Under the pieces are notes generated by a model. The model saw only the letters and a program-made list of their open reading frames with translations. It searched no databases and was not told where the DNA came from. A DNA stretch of 61,892 bases from Modestobacter altitudinis (GTDB taxonomy: Bacteria > Actinomycetota > Actinomycetes > Mycobacteriales > Geodermatophilaceae). Below are positions 8,100 through 17,830 of the stretch, piece after piece. Position numbers and translations under genes: made by a program. How positions within the stretch are numbered: the first letter of the stretch is position 1; every line of letters starts with the position of its first letter. The stretch spans positions 1 through 61,892 of the forward strand of contig NZ_SJEW01000026.1 in NCBI RefSeq assembly GCF_005930475.1, given 5' to 3'.

Positions 8100-10163
8100 T
8101 CAGGTGTAGACGTGGATCCAGTCGACGTAGAGGTCGGAGATGTCGCCTGTGGGGGTGAGGTCGGTCGGCCAGCCACCGCCCAGGGCCAGGTTGACCATGA
8201 AGTAGAACGGGTCGGAGTGGTGGGCGAGGCCGGTGGCGGTGGCCACCTTGGTCCCGTCGATGTAGTAGATGGCTCCGTTGGGGATGATGCGGACTCCCCA
8301 GGTGTGCCAGGTCATCGACCAGTCGGGCAGGCCGTTGTCCTCCAGGCAGTTGACCTCGGGGTCTTGTGACTGCCCGCTGCTCCAGTTGACCAGCGAGTGG
8401 CAGCTGCCCACGGGGTTGTGGCCGTAGAGCTCCACGCCATCGACCTCTCCGGAGGTGGTGCTGGACCTGGTGGCGCTCTGGGAGTCCAGCATCCAGAACG
8501 CCGGCCAGGTCCCTGTTCCGGGGGCGCCCAGCATCCGTGCCTCGTAGTAGCCGTACTGGGCGGCGAATCCGGACGCGCCCACGTGCAGCGAGGACACGAT
8601 GCCACCGAGGTGGTCTTGCCCGAAGGGCGTCGGGACGTCCCGGTCGCCGATCGGCTCGGCGCGGATCCGCAGGTAGTCCTGGTCGACGGTGGAGATGTTG
8701 CCGGCTCCGGAGGCGGGGTCGGCGAAGACCGCGTCGCCGAACTCGGAGGGCCCCCAGTACGCCGGTTTGGTCGCTGCGTAGACCGCGTCCGCCCCGGTCG
8801 CTGTGATCGACAGTGGATCGGTGAACTCCTCGTCCCACTGCAGCGTCATCCCCTCGGGTGCATAGGACGATGCCGTGGTCGCGGTGCCCCCTGGGTTGAT
8901 CAGCTGCACGTACAGCGGAGTGCTGGCGGTCAGGGTCGTGACGACCTTGACCGTCAGCGGTCCCCTGGACAGGTCCGCGGTGCCGAAGGACAGCACCGCC
9001 CGTCCATCACGTCCGGTCGTGCCGGCCGCCACCCGGGCCATCGATCGGGTCGAGGGCTGCCATGCGGTGGCCTGGACCGACGTGCCGGGAGCGGCGGCCA
9101 CCACCACGGTCGCCGTGTCGTCCACCGCCGACCCCGGTGAGGGGCAGACCAGGGTGAGCTGGTCGGGCTGCGGCGGGGTCACTGCGGTCGCGCCGGGCCC
9201 GCATGCCACCGGCGCTGGTGACGTCGTGGTGTAGCCACCGCGGGTCTTGGGCCAGCGGGGCGGGGTGGTCCCGGCGTCGTAGAAGGCGACCTCGCGCAGG
9301 CCGACGACCGCAGCAGGGATGGTCTTGGCCAGCTCCAGGCGGACCGAGCTGGCCATCCGGGGTGTGAAGGCGATGGTCGTGGCCTGCCCGGTGCTCCCGG
9401 CGATCCCCGAGATCACCACCGTGCTGCCGTCATCGAAGACCAGCCGGCCATGCAGCGGAGCAGCCGCTGAGTAGCTGGGGTCGAACGCGGTCTGGGACGG
9501 ACCGAACACCTGCACGCTGGCCAACTCCCGCACAGAGTCCCACGCGAACTGCACCCATGGCGCGGCGTCGTCGCCGGCTGCCGACCACTCCTGACCCGTC
9601 TCCGCTCCAGCCGGATCTCCATCGACGAGAGCGCTCGTCCCGGAACGGGTGGAGCTCGAGGACGTGACGACGGGGCGTCCGGTCGATCCCCCCTGCCGCC
9701 CGCCGTCGTCCCCCGACGCGTCGATCGACAGCGCGGCGAGTGCCACCGACGTCGCACCATCCGGCACGTCGACGATCGTCAGCCGGGCCCGAGAGACGTC
9801 ACGCGCAGTGAAGTCCACGGTGGCGACCCCGTCCTCCGTCAGCGTCACCATCAGGGAGCCCCTGCCGTCGAAGGTCAGGAGAGCACTGGTGAACGTCGTC
9901 CCCGCATCCCCAGCGGCGCGGATCTCCAGGTGGTCGACCCGGGTGCTGCGCCGCCAGCTCAACTCCAGCCACGCGCCCTCGGTCTCGCCCTCGCTCTGCC
10001 AGGCTGCTTCACGGTCCGCCGCAGCGGGGAGGTCTGCCCCGTCGTCCCCGTTGACCAAGGCATCCGGATGAGAGCCGGGGGCCGAGGACGAGGTCGTGAT
10101 GCGCACATCGTGGGATCGCGTGACGTGCACGGTCACCCCAACGGACACGGTCAGCAATGCCAC
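8100..10163 (-). CDS. Large membrane-anchored or secreted GH16 protein with N-terminal discoidin-like domains
   Basis: The 687-aa protein has an N-terminal hydrophobic segment, two beta-rich regions (about residues 30-160 and 170-300) that look like F5/8-type-C or galactose-binding modules, a further linker domain, and a C-terminal GH16 domain (about 440-687). Its catalytic signature is G-E-V-D-G-V-E, with Glu573, Asp575 and Glu578, and typical downstream GH16 segments (WHTWGVRIIP, DWIHVYT) are present. It probably cleaves or transglycosylates the exopolysaccharide at the cell surface. The start is doubtful. The GTG used has no ribosome binding site, and upstream codons in the same frame (IKRKHRAVIAGVF) complete a convincing membrane anchor, but no normal start codon occurs before the in-frame TAG at 10242-10244. 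Confidence 0.82.
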   Translation of the reverse strand: MALLTVSVGVTVHVTRSHDVRITTSSSAPGSHPDALVNGDDGADLPAAADREAAWQSEGETEGAWLELSWRRSTRVDHLEIRAAGDAGTTFTSALLTFDGRGSLMVTLTEDGVATVDFTARDVSRARLTIVDVPDGATSVALAALSIDASGDDGGRQGGSTGRPVVTSSSSTRSGTSALVDGDPAGAETGQEWSAAGDDAAPWVQFAWDSVRELASVQVFGPSQTAFDPSYSAAAPLHGRLVFDDGSTVVISGIAGSTGQATTIAFTPRMASSVRLELAKTIPAAVVGLREVAFYDAGTTPPRWPKTRGGYTTTSPAPVACGPGATAVTPPQPDQLTLVCPSPGSAVDDTATVVVAAAPGTSVQATAWQPSTRSMARVAAGTTGRDGRAVLSFGTADLSRGPLTVKVVTTLTASTPLYVQLINPGGTATTASSYAPEGMTLQWDEEFTDPLSITATGADAVYAATKPAYWGPSEFGDAVFADPASGAGNISTVDQDYLRIRAEPIGDRDVPTPFGQDHLGGIVSSLHVGASGFAAQYGYYEARMLGAPGTGTWPAFWMLDSQSATRSSTTSGEVDGVELYGHNPVGSCHSLVNWSSGQSQDPEVNCLEDNGLPDWSMTWHTWGVRIIPNGAIYYIDGTKVATATGLAHHSDPFYFMVNLALGGGWPTDLTPTGDISDLYVDWIHVYT

Positions 10164-10391
10164 GAAGACGCCGGCGATGACGGCACGGTGCTTGCGCTTG
10201 ATCTCCGACCACCCCGTTCGCCCTCGCGCGGAGGCGCACCCCTACGGCCAGGGGCCGCCGACGACGCGCGGAGACGGCGAGCGTACATCCCACGAAGCCC
10301 CTGGTCGCACGGCTCGAGCTCCATCAGGAACGGCCGGAGTCCGGGTCGCCGACCGCCGACGCTGGAGGCATCGGAACTCGTCCGACGTCGT

Positions 10392-11735
10392 TCAGCCTGT
10401 CGTGCTCGAGACGACGGCCTGACCGCTGGTACCACCGAGGTCCAGGTCGCGCACGTGGTCGATGGCGACGCTGATCGACGTGACGCGGACACCGGCCAGC
10501 AGTTCCAGGGCGAAGAGGAACTGCGACCGTTTGGTGGCTCCTGACTCCACGACGACCAGTGTGCTGTCGGCCAGCGCTGCGGCTACCGCGGCTTCTGACC
10601 GCTCGACGAGCGGCGGGCAGGCGAGGATCACGTAGTCGAAGCGTGTGGTCAGATCATCCAACAGCTGGCGCATGGCAGGAGTGCTCAGGCGTTGCGCTGA
10701 GGACGCTTCCACTGTTCCCGTCGTCATCTGGTACACGTGTTCCCCGCTGCCAGGAGTGATGACCTCCTCGGTCTTGCTCGTGCCCTTCAACACGTCGGCC
10801 ACCCCCAGTCGGGGTTCGGGCCTCTCGGTGGGCTTGTGGCGCCCGCTGCGAGCGGGGCGGAGGTCGATGTCGACGAGAACCACCTCGGAACCGATCTCGC
10901 CGAGTGCCGTGGCCAACTGGCCAGCCGCACCATGGGCATCGGACGCTGACGTGACCCCGGCGACTGCGATCGTCCCCTGCGCGTGGATGCCGAACTGCAG
11001 ATTGGCCCGGAGGTTCCGGAAGGACTCCACACGAGCATCGGAGGCGGACGTCCTCCGGGAGGGGCGGGTCCGGCCGCTCGGGATGGACGTCAGAGAGGCA
11101 AGGCCTGGGTGTCGCGGGAGGTCCGCGAGCGTCCACATGCGGGTGTCGAGGGAATTCGCGACGACGACGACGCCCACGCCGAGAGCCAGACCGACAGCTA
11201 TGCCGATGAGCAGGTTCTGCGGCGGCCGAGGTGTCGTCGCGATCCGAGGCACTTCGGCGGTCTCCACCACCGTCAACTGCACGGGGGAGACGGCACCTGG
11301 GGCGTCGAGCAAGGGTGCCTCGGCTGCCAGGGCGTTGGCGACGGCGTTGGCCCGCGCCGCGACGACGACGGGGTCGGTGCCTGTCACGTCGATGTCGACG
11401 AGCGCCTTCTCGGCCCGAGCCGACGAGGTCACCGACGCTCGCAGGTCCGCGATGTCGGTGTCGGCGCCGAGTGTGGTGGCGGCACGGCCGAGGACCGCGG
11501 TCGTCGAAGCGAGGTCCGCATACGTGGCGGCTCGCTGCATCGCGAACACGTTGCCCTGCTGCAGATCTCCCGGCGTTGCGTCGCCGATCGTCGCGACGTA
11601 CACCGTCGCGCGGGCGTAGTAGGTGGGGGCGGTGGCGCGGGTGAGTGCGATTGCGGCTCCGGCACCGATGATCGTGAGCAGGACGATCACCCACCAACGG
11701 CGACGGAGAACCCGCACATAGTCGTGCAGATTCAC
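10392..11735 (-). CDS. Wzz/CpsD-like polysaccharide co-polymerase with degenerate tyrosine-kinase domain
   Basis: The 447-aa protein has a Wzz-type N-terminus (NLHDYVRVLRRRWWVIV, first span about 14-34), a periplasmic part, a second span (about 175-193) and a cytosolic P-loop-type domain. In bacterial tyrosine kinases the order is GxxxxGK[ST], VLLVDxDLR and VIIDTPP. Here the Walker A site reads VTSASDAHGAAGQLA (about 261-275) with no lysine. Walker A' is VVLVDIDLRPA (about 285-295). Walker B reads VILACPPL, without the Asp. No C-terminal tyrosine cluster is present. It probably controls chain length and export through Wzx/Wzy, but kinase activity is doubtful. The GTG start follows AGGAAG. Confidence 0.88.
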   Translation of the reverse strand: MNLHDYVRVLRRRWWVIVLLTIIGAGAAIALTRATAPTYYARATVYVATIGDATPGDLQQGNVFAMQRAATYADLASTTAVLGRAATTLGADTDIADLRASVTSSARAEKALVDIDVTGTDPVVVAARANAVANALAAEAPLLDAPGAVSPVQLTVVETAEVPRIATTPRPPQNLLIGIAVGLALGVGVVVVANSLDTRMWTLADLPRHPGLASLTSIPSGRTRPSRRTSASDARVESFRNLRANLQFGIHAQGTIAVAGVTSASDAHGAAGQLATALGEIGSEVVLVDIDLRPARSGRHKPTERPEPRLGVADVLKGTSKTEEVITPGSGEHVYQMTTGTVEASSAQRLSTPAMRQLLDDLTTRFDYVILACPPLVERSEAAVAAALADSTLVVVESGATKRSQFLFALELLAGVRVTSISVAIDHVRDLDLGGTSGQAVVSSTTG

Positions 11736-12231
11736 CGAGCTACTTCCTGGGGCTCAGGGCTATTGCCGTGGACACGGATCTGCACGACGCGGTGGGCAGC
11801 GGTCGGAGACCATAACAGACGGACGAGCAGGACGGATACGCAAGCTCCCCCTTCAGGATCCCCTGCCACGGGATGCCGCGGGGAGACGCCGCCGCCATGG
11901 TAGTGCTGTTCGCGCGGTCGACCACCAGCACGGCTGGAGCATCATCATGCCGACGGCGGTGCCTGGGCAGCACGAACGGGAATCAGCGGACTCGCCGGGG
12001 CCTGGAGGTGGCGTGCCGGGACAGCTAATGTCGTGGCGTCTCGGGACGACCGCCATCGTGACGAGCCGCGCCAACCACGGCATCTCGTCAGTATCGCGGA
12101 GGTATCCAGTGCCCGACCCGACGACGTCCCGCACGTGTGGCGGTCTGCCGTGAGCGGGAGTCCTCGGCGTCTTCCCGTCCTCGCCACTGGCGCGCTCGAT
12201 CTGCGGCTCGTCCTGACGAAACGACGTGCGC
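11736..12231. other. Divergent intergenic region without a gene
   Basis: About 500 nt separate the divergent CpsD-like and acyltransferase genes. Several short open frames exist on both strands, but none has a ribosome binding site together with a protein-like sequence. The region presumably holds both promoters. Apart from the candidate -10 element at 11809-11814, no clear signal was found. Confidence 0.6.
11809..11814 (-). promoter_or_regulatory. Candidate extended -10 element for the CpsD-like gene
   Basis: On the minus strand TGTTATGGT forms an extended -10 (TG-N-TATGGT), placing transcription start about 68 nt ahead of the GTG at 11735. No convincing -35 element is visible. Confidence 0.28.
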
Positions 12232-13407
12232 ATGACAACTGAGGGCTCTAGCTCACCGACTGGTCACCTGCCCGAGAACAACCAACTGGCACTCGAGCTG
12301 CAACGACCCGATGCGGCAGCCGTGGTGGCCGCGGCTGCGGATGCCCCGGTCAATTCTGCCAACAGGTTCGCCCACATCGACGCCATGCGCGCCGTGGCGG
12401 TGACCCTGGTGCTCGTCCAGCACGCTGGCCTGAGCTTCGTCCCCGGGGACAGCGGGGTCATCGTCTTCTTCGCGATCAGCGGCTTCATCATCACGTCCAT
12501 ACTCACTCGCGAACGAGACAAGTCTGGCGGGTTCGCGATCGGGCGCTTCTACCGCCGGCGCGTCATCAAGCTCGCGCCGCCCTTCCTGCTGGTCATTCTC
12601 ATCCCCAGTGTCATCTACTCGTTCTTCGAGCCGGTGAGCTGGAAGGCGGTCCTGTCGCAGGTCTTCTTCTCCTACAACTGGGTGCAGATCTATGACTCGC
12701 CCGCGAGCTACCTGGTACTGCCGGGGTCCAATGTGGTGTGGAGTCTGGCCGTCGAGGAGCAGTTCTACATCGTCTTCGCGCTCATCTGGCTGGGACTGGT
12801 ACGAGTCCACTGGTGGCGGAGGGCCTTGGTCGCCCTGTCCGTCTTCGCCGTCGTCTACGCGATGTCGGCCCGCGTCTGGCTCAGCATCCACGGCGACGCG
12901 GAGCACGTCCTCCGCGGGACGGATGTCCGGATGGACGGTATCGCCTGGGGCGTGCTCGCGGCACTCGCCTACCACTCCTGGCGCAATGGCGGGAGTCGGT
13001 GGGTCGGAGCGCTCGCTGCAGACTGGGTGCCCGTCGTCGCCATCGCAGCTTTCCTGGCGGTCTCGGCTGTGGGTTCGGATCAGTACGAGGCGATCTGGCG
13101 CAACGCCGTGTTGCCGCTGACCGCGGTGGTCATGATCCTCTACGGCCTCGTCCCCACCCAGTCACCGCTGCACCGCCTCTTCTACCGGGTCTCCGCCTGG
13201 CGGTTGGTGTCTCTGGTGGGCCTGGCCAGCTACAGCATCTACATAGCGCACTACGTCGTGGTCGAGCCGCTCTTCATGAGGATGAGCGACGTGGTTGTGC
13301 CAGTACGGGCCGTGTCACTCCTGGCCATCGGTCTGGGAGTGGGGATAGCGCTGTACTTCGCGGTGGAGCGGCCGGTGTTGGCTCTTCGGGAGCGGCTGGG
13401 GCTCTGA
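12232..13407 (+). CDS. Acyltransferase family 3 membrane protein (polysaccharide O-acyltransferase)
   Basis: The 391-aa integral membrane protein has about ten hydrophobic spans after a 40-aa hydrophilic N-terminus. The family signature R-x10-H is visible as R-AVAVTLVLVQ-H, followed by the VIVFFAISGFIITSIL segment. SLAVEEQFY, typical of OafA-type enzymes, occurs near the middle. OafA/NolX-type proteins transfer acetyl or other short acyl groups to sugars at the membrane, so this is likely a modifying enzyme for the polysaccharide. GTG at 12226 is a possible alternative start. It converges on the flippase gene 11 nt downstream. Confidence 0.88.
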   Translation: MTTEGSSSPTGHLPENNQLALELQRPDAAAVVAAAADAPVNSANRFAHIDAMRAVAVTLVLVQHAGLSFVPGDSGVIVFFAISGFIITSILTRERDKSGGFAIGRFYRRRVIKLAPPFLLVILIPSVIYSFFEPVSWKAVLSQVFFSYNWVQIYDSPASYLVLPGSNVVWSLAVEEQFYIVFALIWLGLVRVHWWRRALVALSVFAVVYAMSARVWLSIHGDAEHVLRGTDVRMDGIAWGVLAALAYHSWRNGGSRWVGALAADWVPVVAIAAFLAVSAVGSDQYEAIWRNAVLPLTAVVMILYGLVPTQSPLHRLFYRVSAWRLVSLVGLASYSIYIAHYVVVEPLFMRMSDVVVPVRAVSLLAIGLGVGIALYFAVERPVLALRERLGL

Positions 13408-13418
13408 GGGGCGCCACG

Positions 13419-14738
13419 TCACTGATTCTGCCGGCGTCGCACCTTGCCGAGCAGCGCCTGTCCTTCCGACACGAGAAGCGCGAAGTCGGACCGACGCGGG
13501 ATGACGAACCGAGCGGGAGGCACGCCGACCACTCGGGCAGCGGCGAAGACGGCGAAGACGGAGACCGCCGTTCCGCTGATGAGACCGGCGAGGGCGGCTC
13601 CGAGGGCGCCCAGGGGCGGCACGAGCAGCAGGAACGCCCCGAGGTTCGTGGCGAGCGCGATGACGAGTGCGACGCTGCGCAGGCCGGGGCGCCCCCACGC
13701 GCCCAGGCCGGCCCCGGCAATCAGGCCAGGGACGTTGGCGACTGCGGCGAGCAGCAGGATCCAGGTGGCGCTGGTCGCTCCGGTGAACCCCTCGCCGAAC
13801 ACCGGCCCGATCCAGTAGGGGACGGTGGCCGCCAACGCAGCGGAACCGGAGAACCCGATCAAGGTGGCCAGGCGCGAGGTCGTCGCCAGGCGGGCGGCGT
13901 CGGCGGTCCTGCTGTTGACGCCGAACATCACATCGCGGACCGCGGTGGCGACGATGAAGGGCACGTCGGAGATGGTGATCGCCACGACGAGCAGGCCCAG
14001 TTGCTCGGTGTTCGAGAGCGGCGTGACGAGGAGCTGGCTCAGTCGACCGGTGAGCATGCTGGCCACGGCCCCCAGCCAGATCCGGGATCCGAATCCGAGC
14101 AGGGCTGGCGTCACCCCCATGCCGTTGTCGGCGAGGTCGCGCTCCGGGGGGTGGGTCAGGAGCTTCCAGTACGCAATCCCGGCAACGATCGGCGCGCTGA
14201 ACATCACGATCACGGCGAGACGTACATCGAGCACTCCGAAGAGTGCGAGGCAACCGAGCGCGACGAGCCGGAGCAGGGAGTTCACGAGGCGCTCCGCTGC
14301 TACTGCACCCCACATCTGGCGCCCCGAGGCTGCCCCGCGCAGGAGATTGACCAGCAGGGTCGGTACGGCGAATGCCGTCGCCAGCACGATCAGGTCGGCG
14401 AGTTCGCCATCCCCGCCCGACAAGAAGCCGGCCCACAGCAGTGTGCAGAGGAAGCACAGTGCGCCCAACAGCGTGCTGATCACGCTCGTCGACACAAGCG
14501 CTCGCCTGGTTGCCCACGGGCGGGTGGCGAGATGGTAGGTCAGCGCCTCCGGTAGACCGAGCGTCGCGGTCGCCACCACGAGTGCGTTGGGGGCCAGAGC
14601 GGCTGCAGCTTCACCGCGTCCAGCGACCCCCAGAGCCTGCGCGAGGATGGGAGCGGTCACCACCCCGACCACGGGGACCAACAGGCTCGTACCCGTCATG
14701 AGCGCGAGAGCGCGACGGAAGGACGGGCCGTCCGACAA
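13419..14738 (-). CDS. Oligosaccharide flippase, Wzx-like (first copy)
   Basis: The frame is open much further upstream, but the protein-like region begins at the TTG codon at 14738, which lies five nt after GGGAGG. This gives 439 aa (MSDGPSFRRALALMTGTSLL). About 12 membrane spans are visible, and the N-terminal ALMTGTSLLVPVVGVVTAPILAQALG is characteristic of MATE/MVF-like polysaccharide exporters. The protein should flip undecaprenyl-linked repeat units across the membrane. It lies downstream of the polymerase gene on the same strand with a 131-nt gap, and the two are probably cotranscribed. A second flippase exists at 38589-40016. Confidence 0.85.
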   Translation of the reverse strand: MSDGPSFRRALALMTGTSLLVPVVGVVTAPILAQALGVAGRGEAAAALAPNALVVATATLGLPEALTYHLATRPWATRRALVSTSVISTLLGALCFLCTLLWAGFLSGGDGELADLIVLATAFAVPTLLVNLLRGAASGRQMWGAVAAERLVNSLLRLVALGCLALFGVLDVRLAVIVMFSAPIVAGIAYWKLLTHPPERDLADNGMGVTPALLGFGSRIWLGAVASMLTGRLSQLLVTPLSNTEQLGLLVVAITISDVPFIVATAVRDVMFGVNSRTADAARLATTSRLATLIGFSGSAALAATVPYWIGPVFGEGFTGATSATWILLLAAVANVPGLIAGAGLGAWGRPGLRSVALVIALATNLGAFLLLVPPLGALGAALAGLISGTAVSVFAVFAAARVVGVPPARFVIPRRSDFALLVSEGQALLGKVRRRQNQ

Positions 14739-14869
14739 AGTGTCCTCCCGCCGCAGAGCCGCCCCGGAGCAGGTGCAGCGCGGAGATCCTCGCACTGTGT
14801 GCAGCAGTCGTGAGTGGGGGTGTCGCACGCGTGCATCGAGGGCGGAGGGTGACGCGTCCGATGAGTCGA

Positions 14870-16240
14870 TCAACCGCTCAGGCGCGGAGCGTCCTGCGGT
14901 GGTGTGGTTGCCCCGAGTCGGGGGCCGTGGGCGACGCTGCCTGGCTGAGCGGCCGCCCTCAGGCCGGCATGGGCCAGGAGCCCGAACGACAACCACATGA
15001 CGCCGCTCGGATCTGACAGGTCTGGGCTGGCGATCACCTTCGTGACGAGCAGTGTGATCACGGCCCAGATGACCGGTCGGAACTGGTCGACCGCACTGGC
15101 GCGGCGTATCAACGTCCACACGACCGCTATGAACAGGGCCGTCCCGATGACCCCAGTGCTGCTGAGCAGTCCCGCGAAGAAGGAGGACGGTCGGTGTGCG
15201 CCCAGGCCCACGCCCACCCCGAGGGTCTCCTGCAGGATCTCGTACGAACGCGCGTCGGCCCCCGACCGCTGATCGTAGGAACTGGAGGACACCTTGTCGT
15301 CGATCACCGATGCGACGACGTTGGTGAGCAACGGGAGCACCCACATGGCTGCGATGGCTGCAGTGCAGAGAACTGTCACTGACAGTGCGCTGACTCGGGC
15401 GGATCGGGCGAGGACTCGGGTAGCGAATGTTCCGGCGGCGAGGGCGGCCATGACGATGCTCGCGACGACGAAGGTCGCAGACGTCGACAAGGCGGCCATC
15501 ACAGCAGCGATGACGGCTACGACGATCACGCCGACGCGTCGAGCTCCCCGTACCCGGACGGCTCGCGAACTCATGTACGCGATCGTCACCAGCGAGGAGA
15601 TGGCCAGTCCTGACGGCTCCGAGAATATGCCTCGGAACCGCTGCTGGCCGCCAGGTGCGGTCTCCACAAAGGCATACGCGGGGGAGTTGTCGAAGACCCC
15701 TTCGGGAAAGGGCACGCCCGCTAGGTGCGAGAGCAGCCTCCAGAAACTCAACAAGGTCGCGAGTCCGGTGGCGATCCCGACGAGACCCGGGCCGACATCC
15801 GGCGTTCGAGCGAGGAAGACCATGACCAGGATGCCGAGCAGGAGGTAGACGACCTGTGCGATGTTGGAGGTCGTGATCGACCCGGCTCGCAGCAAGGAGA
15901 TGGTGCCGTCCGGGGCGAGAACACGGATTCCCGAGAAGACGTGCGGCGCGATGAGCGTCACGACGACCGCCCAGCCTGCGAAGAGCGCCAGGGGTGTGAG
16001 ACCCGGGATCGGTGCCGTCGGCACCCGTTCGAACCGTTCGGTGCGGCGGAGCAAGCGAACGCTCAGACCGACGCCGGCACCCAGCGCGACGGCGTAGAAG
16101 GTCGGGACGGCTGTGTCCCCGGCGACGAGTGCGGCACCGATCGGCGTCGCCCCGCCGATTGCCAGCGCCCGCGGGTAACCGTTGGTGACGAACGCCCCGA
16201 TGACGATCACGGCGAGCGTGATCAACGTGAGACTCGTCAT
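14870..16240 (-). CDS. O-antigen ligase/polymerase-like membrane protein (Wzy candidate)
   Basis: The ATG at 16240 is preceded by a perfect GGAGGTGAC, so the 456-aa form is preferred over the longer open frame. About 11-12 hydrophobic spans are seen, with a larger extracytoplasmic loop in the middle (about residues 195-235, FPEGVFDNSPAYAFVE). Near the C-terminus, ETLGVGVGLGAHRPSSFFAGLLSSTG resembles the conserved loop region of O-antigen ligase/WzyC proteins. It probably polymerises flipped repeat units outside the membrane. Neighbouring flippase and chain-length proteins support this role. Sequence similarity in this family is always weak. Confidence 0.8.
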   Translation of the reverse strand: MTSLTLITLAVIVIGAFVTNGYPRALAIGGATPIGAALVAGDTAVPTFYAVALGAGVGLSVRLLRRTERFERVPTAPIPGLTPLALFAGWAVVVTLIAPHVFSGIRVLAPDGTISLLRAGSITTSNIAQVVYLLLGILVMVFLARTPDVGPGLVGIATGLATLLSFWRLLSHLAGVPFPEGVFDNSPAYAFVETAPGGQQRFRGIFSEPSGLAISSLVTIAYMSSRAVRVRGARRVGVIVVAVIAAVMAALSTSATFVVASIVMAALAAGTFATRVLARSARVSALSVTVLCTAAIAAMWVLPLLTNVVASVIDDKVSSSSYDQRSGADARSYEILQETLGVGVGLGAHRPSSFFAGLLSSTGVIGTALFIAVVWTLIRRASAVDQFRPVIWAVITLLVTKVIASPDLSDPSGVMWLSFGLLAHAGLRAAAQPGSVAHGPRLGATTPPQDAPRLSG

Positions 16241-16654
16241 GTCACCTCCAGACGCCCGGCATGGCCCGGTCATGGTCGCACCATGCGAGCGGGGGACGAC
16301 GGGAGGCATTGACGAGTCTCCTGCGCGTGACCGAGCGTGCGCCTGCGCGGAGCCGGCCGCAGGCACTCGGTGTACGGCAGTCGTATCGCCCGGGCGGATG
16401 TCCTGGTACCGGAGAAGCCGCCTCCCGCCGGTGACTGCTCCCCGCGAAAGCGGTCAGTGATCGGCTGACCTCAGAACGTACAACGATTGGCACCGCGTTC
16501 CACGAAGAGAGCGAACTTGAGGCCGAGAACACGTATCTCGGCCTTGATGCCGTCAGTATCTTTCGCTCAGGGCCGAGTGCGGCTGAACTGTCCGCGGCTC
16601 GGGTCCGACGAGCGGCACTGAGGACACGTCGCCACCGATCGATCTGGAGAGCGC

Positions 16655-17830
16655 GTGTCGGACAAGCCGTGCAGCAGTGTGAACGCCCCTCGTGCGGGTG
16701 ACTCCGCTACGGGATCGGAGGCGTCGGCTTCCATTCTGGAACGAGGGCGGACAGCGCCGACCGCCGCTCCGACTGCGGGACCGGCCGCGCATCCCGTGGC
16801 GGCCGCTGTGGCACCCCGTCCCGCGAGGCCCTATCACGAGCACGTCCACCGACTCCGCGGCATAGCGATCCTCGGCGTCGTGTCGACCCATGTCGTGTCC
16901 GTGCTGGGGGAGCGTCTGACTGGCCCAGTGGCGACTGTGTTCTACGTGCTGTTCGGCGAGGGCAGCCCCATCTTCCTCATGATCAGTGGCTTCCTCTTCA
17001 GGGAGACGTTGGTCAGGTATCGCTACCCACGATTCATCAAGCGCAAGGCCAAGAACGTGTTGGTCCCATATTTGGTCATCTCCATTCCTGCCCTCGTGGT
17101 TTACATCGGCGGCTTCAAGCAATCGCACCCATGGCTGTCTGATTCTTTTCTCCATGAGAACCCGGTCCTGCAGTTGATCGTGTTCCTGGTCACCGGCGCT
17201 CATCTGGGTCCACTGTGGTTCGTGCCGATGATCCTGCTGTTCTTCATCGTGTCACCGGTCTTCGCCATGGTGGATCGGCGTCCCTGGCTCTACCTGTCGA
17301 TCATCCCGCTCACAGCCCTGACTGTCTTGGTGCCGCGACCGCATCTGAACAGCGATCCACTGCAGTCATTCGTACATTTCTGCTCACTTTTCGTCATCGG
17401 CATGTGTCTGGCGCGTTACCACGACAGGCTCATCAACTCGTTCGCGCGGCATCGCGCGATCTACCTGACGGTTGGTCTGGTGGCTGTGGCCCTGCTGGCG
17501 GCATTGGCCAGCGGCTCTCACGCATTCGACAGTCTCTCGCGAGGTGCCTTCGGGCTGTACCTCGTCTTCGTTCTGCACACCTGGAGGGGGATCGGGCCGG
17601 CTGGGCTGGTCCTCGACAAGTTGGGCGAAGCGAGCTTCCCCATCTTCTTCCTGCACGGCTACCCGGTGGCGGGGTTCCGGGCCTTGAGCCTGGACGGTCA
17701 GCTCGGGGCGCCGGCATGGCTGGCCCTCTGGGGTGTGGTGATGGTCACCACGACGCTGGTCACGGCAGCGTTCGCCTTCGGAATGCGTGCCCTGCTGGGT
17801 GCGCGATCGCGGTATGTCATCGGGATGTAG
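16655..17830 (+). CDS. Acyltransferase family 3 membrane protein (second copy)
   Basis: The 391-aa integral membrane protein has a long Ala/Pro-rich N-terminal tail (about 60 aa) and about ten spans. The R-x10-H signature is present (R-GIAILGVVST-H), followed by GEGSPIFLMISGFLF. It belongs to the same broad family as the protein at 12232-13407, but to the branch often annotated as fucose/glucose O-acetyltransferases (WcaF/YiaH style). It probably adds an acyl group to a sugar or lipid-linked sugar. The GTG start at 16655 follows GGAGA. Its codons are somewhat less GC-rich than those of neighbouring genes. Confidence 0.86.
   Translation: MSDKPCSSVNAPRAGDSATGSEASASILERGRTAPTAAPTAGPAAHPVAAAVAPRPARPYHEHVHRLRGIAILGVVSTHVVSVLGERLTGPVATVFYVLFGEGSPIFLMISGFLFRETLVRYRYPRFIKRKAKNVLVPYLVISIPALVVYIGGFKQSHPWLSDSFLHENPVLQLIVFLVTGAHLGPLWFVPMILLFFIVSPVFAMVDRRPWLYLSIIPLTALTVLVPRPHLNSDPLQSFVHFCSLFVIGMCLARYHDRLINSFARHRAIYLTVGLVAVALLAALASGSHAFDSLSRGAFGLYLVFVLHTWRGIGPAGLVLDKLGEASFPIFFLHGYPVAGFRALSLDGQLGAPAWLALWGVVMVTTTLVTAAFAFGMRALLGARSRYVIGM

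Noticed and set aside
11947-12242. Short open frames in the divergent gap before the first acyltransferase gene
   Set aside because: None combines a ribosome binding site with protein-like composition, and the frames overlap one another.
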